From NCBI GenBank assembly GCA_963738305.1, contig CAVTVU010000001.1, positions 1 through 64,000 on the forward strand: 64,000 nt of DNA, written 5' to 3'. This document shows, one piece after another, positions 15,817-24,926 of the stretch. Position 1 is the first letter of the stretch. The number at the start of each line of letters is the position of its first letter. Position numbers and translations under genes: made by a program. The notes beneath the pieces were generated by a model. The model worked only from the letters and a program-made list of their open reading frames with translations, had not been told where the DNA came from and searched no databases. The DNA comes from JBBRHQ01 sp963738305. GTDB lineage: Bacteria > Actinomycetota > Thermoleophilia > Solirubrobacterales > 70-9.

Positions 15817-16611
15817 TCACCCTCCCTGGCGGCGCTCCGCCTCGGACAAGCCGGTGGCCGCGAATGCTCCGCTGACCTCGTCGCACTCGCGGGGCAGCAC
15901 CCCCGAGCAGATCAGCGCCCGCGGTGCCGACGCTGGTGTCAGGCGCTCCGCCAGCGCGAGCAGCACCGGCGCCGTGAGGTTGGCGAGAACCGTTTTCTCC
16001 AGCCGTGGCAGCCGTCGGCGCAGGTCCACCCGCTCGAGGACGAGGTCGACCTCGTTCGCTGCCGCGTTGGCGGCCGCCGAGTCGAGCGCCGCCTGCTCGT
16101 GCTCATATCCGCGGACCGGGCCCCAGCCGAGCTTGGCGGCCGCGATCGCGAGCACGCCGGAGCCGGTGCCGAGGTCGCTCAGCCCACCCCTTGCCCCCCG
16201 GGCGGCCCGATTGTGCTCGACCAGGAGCTCCAGGCAGAGCCTGGTGGTCGGGTGGGCACCGGTCCCGAATGCCTGCCCGGGGTCGACGACGACGTCGACC
16301 GTCCTCTCGCGCGGCGCCTCCCAGGACGGGCGCAGCCATAGCATTCCTCCCACCAGCACCGGCTTGTGGAAGTCCTGCCAGCGGTCGGCCCAGTCGTCGG
16401 GGACCTCGCCGGCGCTGACCTCGACCACTCCCTCCCCCGCCGCGGCCTCCAGGAGGCCCACATCGGGCAGCTCCCCCTCGCCGCCGTAGATCGCGTACTC
16501 GACGTAGCCGGGCCCGCGCTCCTCCTCGACGCCGTTGGGGGCCAGCACCGCGAGCTCGGCGAGGACCATCTCCGCCTGCTGCGGCCGGCACCTGACCGCT
16601 AGCCGGATCAA
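15817..16611 (-). CDS. prmA: Ribosomal protein L11 methyltransferase
   Basis: PrmA trimethylates uL11. The N-terminal substrate-recognition domain is followed by DDWADRWQDFHKPV, the family hinge, then VDPGQAFGTGAHPTTRLCLE and the SAM loop LSDLGTGSGVLAIAAAKLG. The NPP(F/Y)-like position reads ANLTAPVLLALAERL, as in PrmA. It is 264 residues. The start is a TTG at 16611 whose TTGA overlaps the dnaJ stop, so hrcA–dnaJ–prmA are coupled. Intact. Confidence 0.93.
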   Translation of the reverse strand: MIRLAVRCRPQQAEMVLAELAVLAPNGVEEERGPGYVEYAIYGGEGELPDVGLLEAAAGEGVVEVSAGEVPDDWADRWQDFHKPVLVGGMLWLRPSWEAPRERTVDVVVDPGQAFGTGAHPTTRLCLELLVEHNRAARGARGGLSDLGTGSGVLAIAAAKLGWGPVRGYEHEQAALDSAAANAAANEVDLVLERVDLRRRLPRLEKTVLANLTAPVLLALAERLTPASAPRALICSGVLPRECDEVSGAFAATGLSEAERRQGG

Positions 16612-17723
16612 CCGAAAGCTCGGCGAACCCGGGAGAAGATGCTGCCGCCGGACTCGGGCTCGAGGTTCTCGGGGCCGATCGTCTCCTCGAGCTGGGCCGC
16701 GAGCTGGCGCTGGTCCTCGCTCAGGTTGGAGGGGACGATCACGTGGAAGATCAGCCTCTGGTCGCCGCGGCGCCCGCCACCCAACCGGGGGAGGCCGAGC
16801 CCGCGCAGCACCGACTCGGAGCCGGGCTGGGTCCCAGCCGGGATCGTGACCTCCCGGGTACCTTCGAGCGTCTCGACGCTGACAGCCGTCCCTGTCATCG
16901 CCGCGGTGGCAGAGAGCTCGACGAGGCTGACGAGATCATCGCCGTCGCGCTGAAAGCGCTCGTCCTCGGCAACCCGGACCTCGACGTAGAGGTCGCCGGC
17001 CCGTCCCCCGGCCTCGCCGGCGTGCCCGGCGCCCGTGATCCGCACTTGCTGGCCGTCCTGGATCCCGGCCGGGACGTCGATGTCCCAGCGGCGCGTGCCG
17101 GCGACCCGCCCCCGTCCCGAGCACTCCTGGCACGGAGTCTCCGCCACCTTGCCGTCCCCCCCGCACTCGTCGCAGACGACGGCGCGAACCATCTGCCCAA
17201 ACGCCGTCCGGGTCACCTGTCGCAGCTGCCCGGTCCCGCCGCAGCTCTCGCAGGTTCGGATCGGGGTACCGGGCTCCGCTCCGTTCCCCCTGCAGTGCTC
17301 GCAGCTCGTCACCACTTCGAAGGCGACCTCGCGCTGGGCGCCGCTCAGCACCTCCTCCAGCGAGACCTCGACCGTCGCGCCGATGTCGCCGCCCCCCGCC
17401 GGTCCGCCACCTCCGAAGCCGAACGCATCGCCGCCGAAGAAGGCCTGGAAGATGTCCTCGATCGAGCCGAAGCCGGCGCTGCGCGGCGCCCACCCGCCCG
17501 ACTTCAGCCCCTCATGGCCGTAGGCGTCATAGGTGCGGCGCTGCTCGGGGTCGGCGAGGACCTCGTAGGCCTCGGCGGCCTCCTTGAACTTCTCCTCGGC
17601 CTCGGGATCGTGGGCGTTGACGTCGGGATGCAGCTCGCGCGCGAGCTGGCGGAAGGCCTTCTTCACCTCCTGCTGGGTGGCGTCGCGTCCGACTCCCAGC
17701 ACCTCGTAGTAGTCGCGCGGCAT
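16608..17723 (-). CDS. dnaJ: Chaperone DnaJ (type I J-protein)
   Basis: This is the co-chaperone that stimulates DnaK. It is 371 residues. The J domain (residues 1–68) starts PRDYYEVLGVGRDATQQEVK with the HPD motif in ELHPDVNAHDPEAE. A Gly/Phe-rich linker (FGGDAFGFGGGGPAGGGDIG) follows. The zinc domain has four CxxCxGxG-type repeats: CEHCRGNG, CESCGGTG, CDECGGDG and CQECSGRG. The C-terminal substrate domain includes RRWDIDVPAGIQDGQQVRI. The ATG at 17723 is 10 bp after hrcA. Confidence 0.96.
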   Translation of the reverse strand: MPRDYYEVLGVGRDATQQEVKKAFRQLARELHPDVNAHDPEAEEKFKEAAEAYEVLADPEQRRTYDAYGHEGLKSGGWAPRSAGFGSIEDIFQAFFGGDAFGFGGGGPAGGGDIGATVEVSLEEVLSGAQREVAFEVVTSCEHCRGNGAEPGTPIRTCESCGGTGQLRQVTRTAFGQMVRAVVCDECGGDGKVAETPCQECSGRGRVAGTRRWDIDVPAGIQDGQQVRITGAGHAGEAGGRAGDLYVEVRVAEDERFQRDGDDLVSLVELSATAAMTGTAVSVETLEGTREVTIPAGTQPGSESVLRGLGLPRLGGGRRGDQRLIFHVIVPSNLSEDQRQLAAQLEETIGPENLEPESGGSIFSRVRRAFG

Positions 17724-17733
17724 CCCTGACCTG

Positions 17734-18762
17734 CTAACTCTCGTAGACGTCTGCGAAGTAGTGCGAGAGCTCCCGGGCGGCTTCGCGCACCGAGGAGATG
17801 GCATTGGCGTAGTCCATCCGCAGCGGTCCGACGACGCCGACCGCGCCCAGGTTGCGATGCCCGAGCCCGTAGTTGGCGCCGACCACGCTGACCGATCGCA
17901 GCTCGGGCTGGGGGTTCTCGGTGCCGATCCAGAGGAAGACGGAGTGCTGATCCAGCGCCGAGCGCAGCATCCCGAGGACGTTCGCGCGCCCCTCGAGCGC
18001 CGTCATCAGCTTGTCCACCTGAGGGAGGTCGCCGAAATGGGCCTCCGAGAGCAGGCGCGAGGCGCCATCGACGTATAGCGCCTCGCCCCGGTCGCGATCG
18101 AGCTGCGTGAAGGCGGGGGCCAGGCTGGCGAGGAAGCTCGCCTCGGGGGGGCCGAGCTCGTCGTCGGAGAGTCTGCCGGCCATCATCCTCGAAGCCACCC
18201 CCATTCCCGCCAGGGACTCGTTCAGGTAGCTCGCGGCCCACTCGACGAGACCGGGATCCACCGCCTGCTCGAAGCTGAAGACGCGCTTGGTGACCGAGCC
18301 GGTGGAGGTGATGACCACGACCATGACCAGGTTCGGCTGCAGGAGCAGGACCTCGACCCGGTGGACCGTCGCCGAGTCGATCGCGGGCGCGGTGACCAAC
18401 GCCATCAGATCGGTCACCTGGACGAGCGCGGCCGTCGTCTCCCGCATCGCCTCATCCACCTCGCGCCGCAGCTCGGAGAGCTCCAGCTCCACCCCGGAGG
18501 TGCGGGCCGGGAGAGGGCCCGACTCGAGCAGAAAGTCGACAAAGCTGCGATAGCCGGCGTCGGTCGGCACCCGCCCGGCAGAGGTGTGGGGATGGGTCAG
18601 GTAGCGGCCCTCTTCCAGCGCCGCCAGCTCGGCGCGAACCGTGGAAGGGCCCCACTCCACGGCGGGGTGCTCGGAAATCACCTTTGACCCGACCGGCCTG
18701 CCCGATTCGAGATGGGCATCGACGACCAGTCGCAGAATCAGCTCTTGGCGCGCGGAGAGCAC
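17734..18762 (-). CDS. hrcA: Heat-inducible transcription repressor HrcA
   Basis: HrcA represses class I heat-shock genes through the CIRCE operator. It is 342 residues. The N-terminal winged helix is LSARQELILRLVVDAHLESG and GPSTVRAELAALEEGRYLTH, followed by PHTSAGRVPTDAGYRSFVD, the family signature. The C-terminus has the GPLRMDYANAISSVR segment. The start is GTG at 18762 with TAGGAT 6 nt upstream. I see no CIRCE (TTAGCACTC-N9-GAGTGCTAA) between here and the next gene, so autoregulation through a canonical site is not evident. Confidence 0.95.
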   Translation of the reverse strand: MLSARQELILRLVVDAHLESGRPVGSKVISEHPAVEWGPSTVRAELAALEEGRYLTHPHTSAGRVPTDAGYRSFVDFLLESGPLPARTSGVELELSELRREVDEAMRETTAALVQVTDLMALVTAPAIDSATVHRVEVLLLQPNLVMVVVITSTGSVTKRVFSFEQAVDPGLVEWAASYLNESLAGMGVASRMMAGRLSDDELGPPEASFLASLAPAFTQLDRDRGEALYVDGASRLLSEAHFGDLPQVDKLMTALEGRANVLGMLRSALDQHSVFLWIGTENPQPELRSVSVVGANYGLGHRNLGAVGVVGPLRMDYANAISSVREAARELSHYFADVYES

Positions 18763-18768
18763 GCCTAC

Positions 18769-18774
18769 ATCCTA
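18769..18774 (-). promoter_or_regulatory. Putative −10 box (TAGGAT) for hrcA–dnaJ–prmA
   Basis: TAGGAT lies 6 nt before the hrcA GTG, suggesting a leaderless transcript. Confidence 0.5.
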
Positions 18775-18834
18775 GAAACCGGGCCAGAAACCGCCCGGCC
18801 GGGCGACCCGCGGCCCCATTTTCGGGGGTCCGCC

Positions 18835-19197
18835 CTAGGTGCCTTGGCTGGGGATGGTGTCGGGGTCGGCGCGGCGGTGCAGCAAGCGGCCCAGTACCCC
18901 GATCGTGAGGAACGCGATCGCGCTCAGGATGAGGGTCGGGACCAGCCAGGCGATCGGCCCCCAGGGAGCGACTAGCGCGCTCGAGGTCTCTCCAGTGGAG
19001 CGCTGGAAGTAGTCACAGATCGTGCCGGTCGGCAACAGCGAGAAGCTCTGGTGGTAGCTGCGCCCGAATCCATGCCCCTGGCAGCCATCTCCGACCAGGC
19101 CGGTGGCGGCGGTGAACCCGACCAGGGCCAGGGCCAGCAGCAGACAGACGGCGGCGCAGAACCCCGCCACGGCCATCGGACTCACCCCCCGACGCAT
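18835..19197 (-). CDS. Two-pass membrane protein, unknown function
   Basis: A 120-residue protein with hydrophobic segments at about residues 8–32 and 80–104. A likely extracytoplasmic loop between them contains two cysteines (GDGCQGHGF and TICDYF) that could form a disulfide. The tail is short and charged (RRADPDTIPSQGT). TACCCT lies 6 nt before the ATG. No family recognised. It stands between the MaoC-type pair and hrcA with gaps on both sides and is probably a single-gene unit. Confidence 0.6.
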   Translation of the reverse strand: MRRGVSPMAVAGFCAAVCLLLALALVGFTAATGLVGDGCQGHGFGRSYHQSFSLLPTGTICDYFQRSTGETSSALVAPWGPIAWLVPTLILSAIAFLTIGVLGRLLHRRADPDTIPSQGT

Positions 19198-19203
19198 GCC
19201 GCC

Positions 19204-19209
19204 AGGGTA
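19204..19209 (-). promoter_or_regulatory. Putative −10 box (TACCCT) for the 120-aa membrane protein
   Basis: TACCCT is 6 nt before the ATG at 19197. Confidence 0.45.
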
Positions 19210-19300
19210 CGGTCGAAGCCCGCAAACAAGCCATTTCTCCCCGCAAATGGGCGAAATCTCCCACAGGCAGGGTTCGGCGACAGGACCCGCGGCCCGAAGC

Positions 19301-19693
19301 CTAGAGCTCGAGCTCTGCTTCGGCGTTCCGGATCACGCGGTTCTCGCCCTGCGCCGCCTCGGTGTCAACCAGGACGTGGCCACCGTCGGCCTCGCGCACG
19401 GTGCCGGTGACGGCGATCTCCTGCTCCGGGGCGCCCATGCCCCTGAACTGGACCGAGAGGCGCTTGAGCGCCTTCGGATCGCCATCGGCGAGGGCCGTGT
19501 TGGCGCGCGCTACCAGGCCCATCATGTAGAGGCCGTGGAGGATGTTGCCGGGGAGGCCGACCGCCTTGGCGAACTCGGGATCGATGTGGATCGGGTTGAA
19601 GTCCCCCGAGGCGCCCGCGTAACGATGCGGCAGGTACTTGTCCGGGGTCACCCGCAGCTCCGGTATGGCGTCTCCGGCCTTCGGGTCGGCCAC
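19301..19693 (-). CDS. MaoC-type (R)-hydroxyacyl dehydratase subunit, HadB-like
   Basis: A 130-residue hot-dog-fold protein with the hydratase-2 signature YAGASGDFNPIHIDPEFAKA (the Asp and His of the catalytic dyad), then GLPGNILHGLYMMGLVAR. The partner gene upstream carries the degenerate half of the fold, so the two probably form a heterodimer like mycobacterial HadAB, which dehydrates 3-hydroxyacyl-ACP in fatty acid elongation. The GTG at 19693 begins one base after the partner's stop. The substrate is inferred from the family only. Confidence 0.78.
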   Translation of the reverse strand: MADPKAGDAIPELRVTPDKYLPHRYAGASGDFNPIHIDPEFAKAVGLPGNILHGLYMMGLVARANTALADGDPKALKRLSVQFRGMGAPEQEIAVTGTVREADGGHVLVDTEAAQGENRVIRNAEAELEL

Positions 19694-19694
19694 G

Positions 19695-20135
19695 TCAGAC
19701 CCCTCTGACGATGTTGGTCCACGTTCCTTGCACCGTCGTCTCGCCGTCCTGGTTGACCGAGGTGGACTCGAAGACGTAGAAGCCCATCCCACCCTTCTCG
19801 GAGATCTCGGCGCATCTTGCGGTGGTCGTGATCTCATCGCCCGAGCAGACCGGCTCGCCCCAGGCGAACTCCTGGCCGCCGTGGACCATCGCCGCGAGGT
19901 TGATGCCCACCTCGGGGTCGAGGATCGCCGGGCCCATCGCCGGAGCCGCATAGACGACGCAGAACATCGGCGGGGCGACGACGTCGCGGTAGCCCGCGGC
20001 CTGCGCGGCCTCGCGGTCGAAGTGGACCGGGTTCTCGGCGCCGATCGCGTTCGCGTACTCGCGGATCTTCTCGCGCCCCACCTCATAGGTGGCGGGGGTC
20101 CACTCCTTGCCAAGCGCTTCCGTCTTCACCGCCAC
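19695..20135 (-). CDS. MaoC N-terminal-type dehydratase subunit, HadA-like
   Basis: The sequence GKEWTPATYEVGREKIREYA, then AIGAENPVHFD, VVAPPMFCVVYAAPAM, LAAMVHGGQEFAWGEPVCSG and VNQDGETTVQGTWTNIVRG follows the FAS1-like/MaoC_dehydrat_N family, the non-catalytic partner in HadA–HadB pairs. The start is set at a GTG (20135; VAVKTEALGKEW), because TAGAGT lies 8 nt upstream and an ATG at 20183 would run across the divergent ybjQ start. It is followed by the catalytic subunit. Confidence 0.78.
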   Translation of the reverse strand: MAVKTEALGKEWTPATYEVGREKIREYANAIGAENPVHFDREAAQAAGYRDVVAPPMFCVVYAAPAMGPAILDPEVGINLAAMVHGGQEFAWGEPVCSGDEITTTARCAEISEKGGMGFYVFESTSVNQDGETTVQGTWTNIVRGV

Positions 20136-20143
20136 GGCGGCGG

Positions 20144-20159
20144 ACTCTATTGGTAGGGT
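20144..20159. promoter_or_regulatory. Divergent −10 boxes between the HadA-like gene and ybjQ
   Basis: On the minus strand TAGAGT (20144–20149) is 8 nt from the HadA-like GTG. On the plus strand TAGGGT (20154–20159) is 7 nt from the ybjQ ATG. The two promoters overlap back to back in 31 bp. Confidence 0.5.
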
Positions 20160-20166
20160 CGCCCCG

Positions 20167-20489
20167 ATGCCGATCTCGACCATGAACGATTTGCCGGGCT
20201 ATCAGATCGACGAGGTCCTGGCGAGGTCTTCGGGCTCACGGTGCGCTCCCGCAACGTCGGCTCCCAAATCGGGGCGTCGCTGGAGTCGCTTGCCGGGGGC
20301 GAGCTGAAGGGGATGACGAAGATGCTGGCAGAGGGGCGCGAGCACGCAACCGAGCGCCTCGTCGAGGAGGCCGAGTCAAAGGGCGCCAACGCGATCCTTG
20401 CCTTCCGCTTCGACACCTCGGAGCTGGGCACGACCTGGACCGAGGTCTGCGCTTACGGGACCGCCGTCAAGGTCACGCCGAAGGCCTGA
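20167..20489 (+). CDS. YbjQ/UPF0145 family protein (one frameshift)
   Basis: The first frame gives MNDLPGYQIDEVL and the second GLTVRSRNVGSQIGASLESL, GGELKGMTKMLAEGREHATE, then EAESKGANAILAFRFDTSEL and EVCAYGTAVKVTP. Together these are the roughly 105-residue YbjQ fold, a pentameric homo-oligomer of unknown function annotated as a heavy-metal-binding domain. A G appears to be missing near 20222 (CTGGCGAGG where CTGGGCGAGG would restore the frame). One of few plus-strand genes, divergent from the HadA-like gene. Confidence 0.82.
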
Positions 20490-20497
20490 CCGGTCGT

Positions 20498-20945
20498 CTA
20501 GTCGAAGACCATCGGCTCGCCGGCCTCGCCCCGCTTGGCCTCGGCCAGCGCCTCCTCTCGGGTGTTGTAGAGGTGGAAGCGCCGGGCCCGACCGTCCCAC
20601 ATCTCGAACATGTAGATCGCGTCCATCTCCACAGGGATCCCGCTTGATGCGCCCCGGGCCGACTGGACGGTGCTGACCACGACGTGGTGCTCGCCCACCG
20701 GCTCGATCATCTCGATCTGGATCTCGAAGTCCTCCCAGGCGTCGAACCAGCGATCCGACCAACGCAGGTAGCCGGGGATCCCCCGGAAGGTGCCGGCGTT
20801 GGCCAGGGTCTGGGTGGAGTGGACCTCGACCTCGGGATCGAGGAACTCGGTCGCGGCCGACGGGCCCTGCTCGGCGAAGGCCGCGAACGCGGCGGCGGCC
20901 AGCGAGACGAGATCGTGGCCGCGCTCGTCGCCGATCTCTCCGGCG

Positions 20946-20953
<8 letters not shown>
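20498..20953 (-). CDS. SnoaL/NTF2-like protein
   Basis: 151 residues, intact. Features of the fold are LAAAAFAAFAEQGPSAATEF, FLDPEVEVHSTQTLANAGT, FRGIPGYLRWSDRWFDAWED, then HHVVVSTVQSARGASSG and MFEMWDGRARRFHLYNTREE. The final acidic/hydrophobic segment matches the last strand and tail of stand-alone members. It is a distant relative of the tandem trio at 13–14 kb. Its start overlaps the lepA stop by 8 bp (ATGAGTAG). Confidence 0.8.
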
Positions 20954-22739
<1,786 letters not shown>

Positions 22740-22831
22740 GCGAGCGCCCAGTATGGCGGCCCCTTCCTCCGCCCCGCCGAACGCAACATTGCGGGCCCTA
22801 TGGGCACGTTTCGTACGTCTCGACCGCGGGG

Positions 22832-24910
22832 TCAGGGGCAGGCGGCCGGGTCGAGGCGGCCCTCGAGGCGGAAAACGACGGTCGGCGGCTTTCGCAGGAC
22901 CACTTGGGCGGCCGGGTCCGATGCGGTCCAGGCGGCCTGAGGAGGGAAGGCGGGCCGGCCACTCGCGATCCGGTCGCGGCTGGCGACGACGTAGTCGTAG
23001 CCGCCCTCGTTCAGGGCACGGCGCCAGGAGCGGCAGGTGGCCGGTCGCACGAATCCGCCGTGGGGGCGCTTCAGGCCGACGTACCGCACGCGATTGGAGA
23101 GATCGGTGCCGAACAGCGGGTACTGGCGGGTGCTCGTGGTGGCGATGCGCGCACCGGAGATCGAGCGCGCCCACCTGAAGGCGGAGTCCAGCCCCGGGGC
23201 CGTGAAGCCGGGGTGCGCATAGCGGTTCTGCAGGTAGGTGCGCTGGCCCCGCTCTCCCGCCGCGACGATCAGGACCACGGCCGCGGCCGCAACACCGAGC
23301 GCCGCCCGCCGATGGGCGGAGGGCCAGCGCGAGCCGAGCAGGACGGCCAGGCAGGCGGCCAGCGCCCCGGCCAGCACGGCCCCAGCCAGGTAGCCGGAGT
23401 ACCACGGCTCCCCGGAGGCAGCGGTGAAGGGCAGGGCGAGCGCGAAGGCGGCGAGCAGCGCCCAGCGCGCCCCCTGCCACCGCAGGCTGGGCGCGAGCGG
23501 CAGGAGCGCCAGCCCGAGCGCCAGCGCCGGCACCAGATAGCGCAGGCCGGAAAGGAAGCCCAGAGGCTGTCCGTCGGGGCCCGAAGCCGAGGCCGGCGCG
23601 ACGAGCCAGGCGCCGACCAGGGCCAGGACGACGATCGCGCATGCCCGCAGGGCCGGCTCGGAGTAACGCCCCAGACAGAGCAGCGCGCCGCCCAGACCCG
23701 CCAGGAGGATCGCCGGCCACAGCACCCCGAGACCCTGGTGGAGGCCGGGCGCGAACCAGTCTGACCAGACGCCCGGATCGGTCAGGTAGTGGAGCGCCCC
23801 GAACCCCTCCCGCCCCCCTATCGCCTGCTCCGGCGAGGGCAGCGCAATCGGGCCCAGGTGCTTGACCCAGGGCAACGGGTTGCCGGCATCCACGAGGTTG
23901 CGCAGGTACCAGAAGCCGCATCCCGCGAGGGCCGGCAGCCCGCCTGTGACGAGCGCCCGGAGCCGGGCACCGCGAGGGGCGATCAGCGCCAGCGCGGCGA
24001 CCAGCGCAACGGCAGGAGCGAGGTAGTTGACCTTGGTTCCGGCGGCGAGGCCGATTGAAAGTCCGGCGAGGGCGACCGCGCCGCGCGGGACCGCCGAGTC
24101 ACCCGGCAGGCGTCTTGCCCTCCCAGGGCGTTCGGCGGCGTTGAGGGCGATCGCGACGGCGGTGAGGACGAAGAAGAGGGCGACGATGTCGTTGCGGGCC
24201 TCGCCTGCCTGGTCGGCGAAGGCGCCGCTGCCGAGCGCCACGGCTGCGCCGGCCAGCGAGACCGGTGCGGCACCGTAGGGGCGCCCAATGCACCAGGCCG
24301 CCAGCAGGCAGCCCCCCAGCCAGCCGAGGTTGAGCAGGGGAGAGAGCAGGTCTCTGGAGAAGGCCAGGATCCCCACTCCGTGCAGCAGCTCGGAGTTCTG
24401 CGGGTAGAACCAGGCGAGGAACTGCGGCGCGATGAGGTTCAGGTCGAAGGTGCGTCCGCTCTGGGCGAAGTCTGCGGCGAAGGGCGCGTGGTACCAGGTG
24501 GTGTCGAATCCGGTCATGCCCGTGCTCAGCCGTAGGCGGAGGCCGACGCAGAAGTGAGCGACCACGACGGCGGCGATCGCCAGCCCGCAGAGGCGCATCC
24601 CCAGACCGGGGTCGGGCGCAGCCGTGCCCCGAGCATGGCTCCGGGCGGCGCTGAGCCCGGCGCGCAGCCCCAGGCCGACCGCGCTGACCACAAGCAGGTA
24701 GGGAAGTGGCTCGAACAGCCCTGCGGCGCCGAGCAGCTCGGCGCACCCGAGCAGGATGGCGATCGCGACGAGTCCAGCGGCGAGCCATGCAGGCGAGCCG
24801 CTGAGACCGGGCAGCAGACGGGAGCGCACCCGGACGCCGCCGAGGCCCGCCGCGCCCACCAGCAGGCCGATCTCGGCCACCCCGAGCAGGTATCGGGAGG
24901 CGCTCAGCAA
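22832..24910 (-). CDS. Polytopic membrane protein with ArnT/PMT-like layout, possible glycosyltransferase
   Basis: About 690 residues with a dozen or more hydrophobic segments and a soluble C-terminus of roughly 110 residues. An early extracytoplasmic loop has GMTGFDTTWYHAPFAADFAQ, and a later loop QFLAWFYPQNSELLHGVGIL. The acidic dyad expected near the first loop of GT-C enzymes could be the FDTTWYH segment, but this is inference. The start is set at a TTG (24910), 16 bp after murJ ends; a longer frame would overlap murJ by 86 bp. Position next to murJ suggests envelope polymer synthesis. Confidence 0.6.
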   Translation of the reverse strand: MLSASRYLLGVAEIGLLVGAAGLGGVRVRSRLLPGLSGSPAWLAAGLVAIAILLGCAELLGAAGLFEPLPYLLVVSAVGLGLRAGLSAARSHARGTAAPDPGLGMRLCGLAIAAVVVAHFCVGLRLRLSTGMTGFDTTWYHAPFAADFAQSGRTFDLNLIAPQFLAWFYPQNSELLHGVGILAFSRDLLSPLLNLGWLGGCLLAAWCIGRPYGAAPVSLAGAAVALGSGAFADQAGEARNDIVALFFVLTAVAIALNAAERPGRARRLPGDSAVPRGAVALAGLSIGLAAGTKVNYLAPAVALVAALALIAPRGARLRALVTGGLPALAGCGFWYLRNLVDAGNPLPWVKHLGPIALPSPEQAIGGREGFGALHYLTDPGVWSDWFAPGLHQGLGVLWPAILLAGLGGALLCLGRYSEPALRACAIVVLALVGAWLVAPASASGPDGQPLGFLSGLRYLVPALALGLALLPLAPSLRWQGARWALLAAFALALPFTAASGEPWYSGYLAGAVLAGALAACLAVLLGSRWPSAHRRAALGVAAAAVVLIVAAGERGQRTYLQNRYAHPGFTAPGLDSAFRWARSISGARIATTSTRQYPLFGTDLSNRVRYVGLKRPHGGFVRPATCRSWRRALNEGGYDYVVASRDRIASGRPAFPPQAAWTASDPAAQVVLRKPPTVVFRLEGRLDPAACP

Positions 24911-24926
24911 CGCGGCTGCCCCGCGC

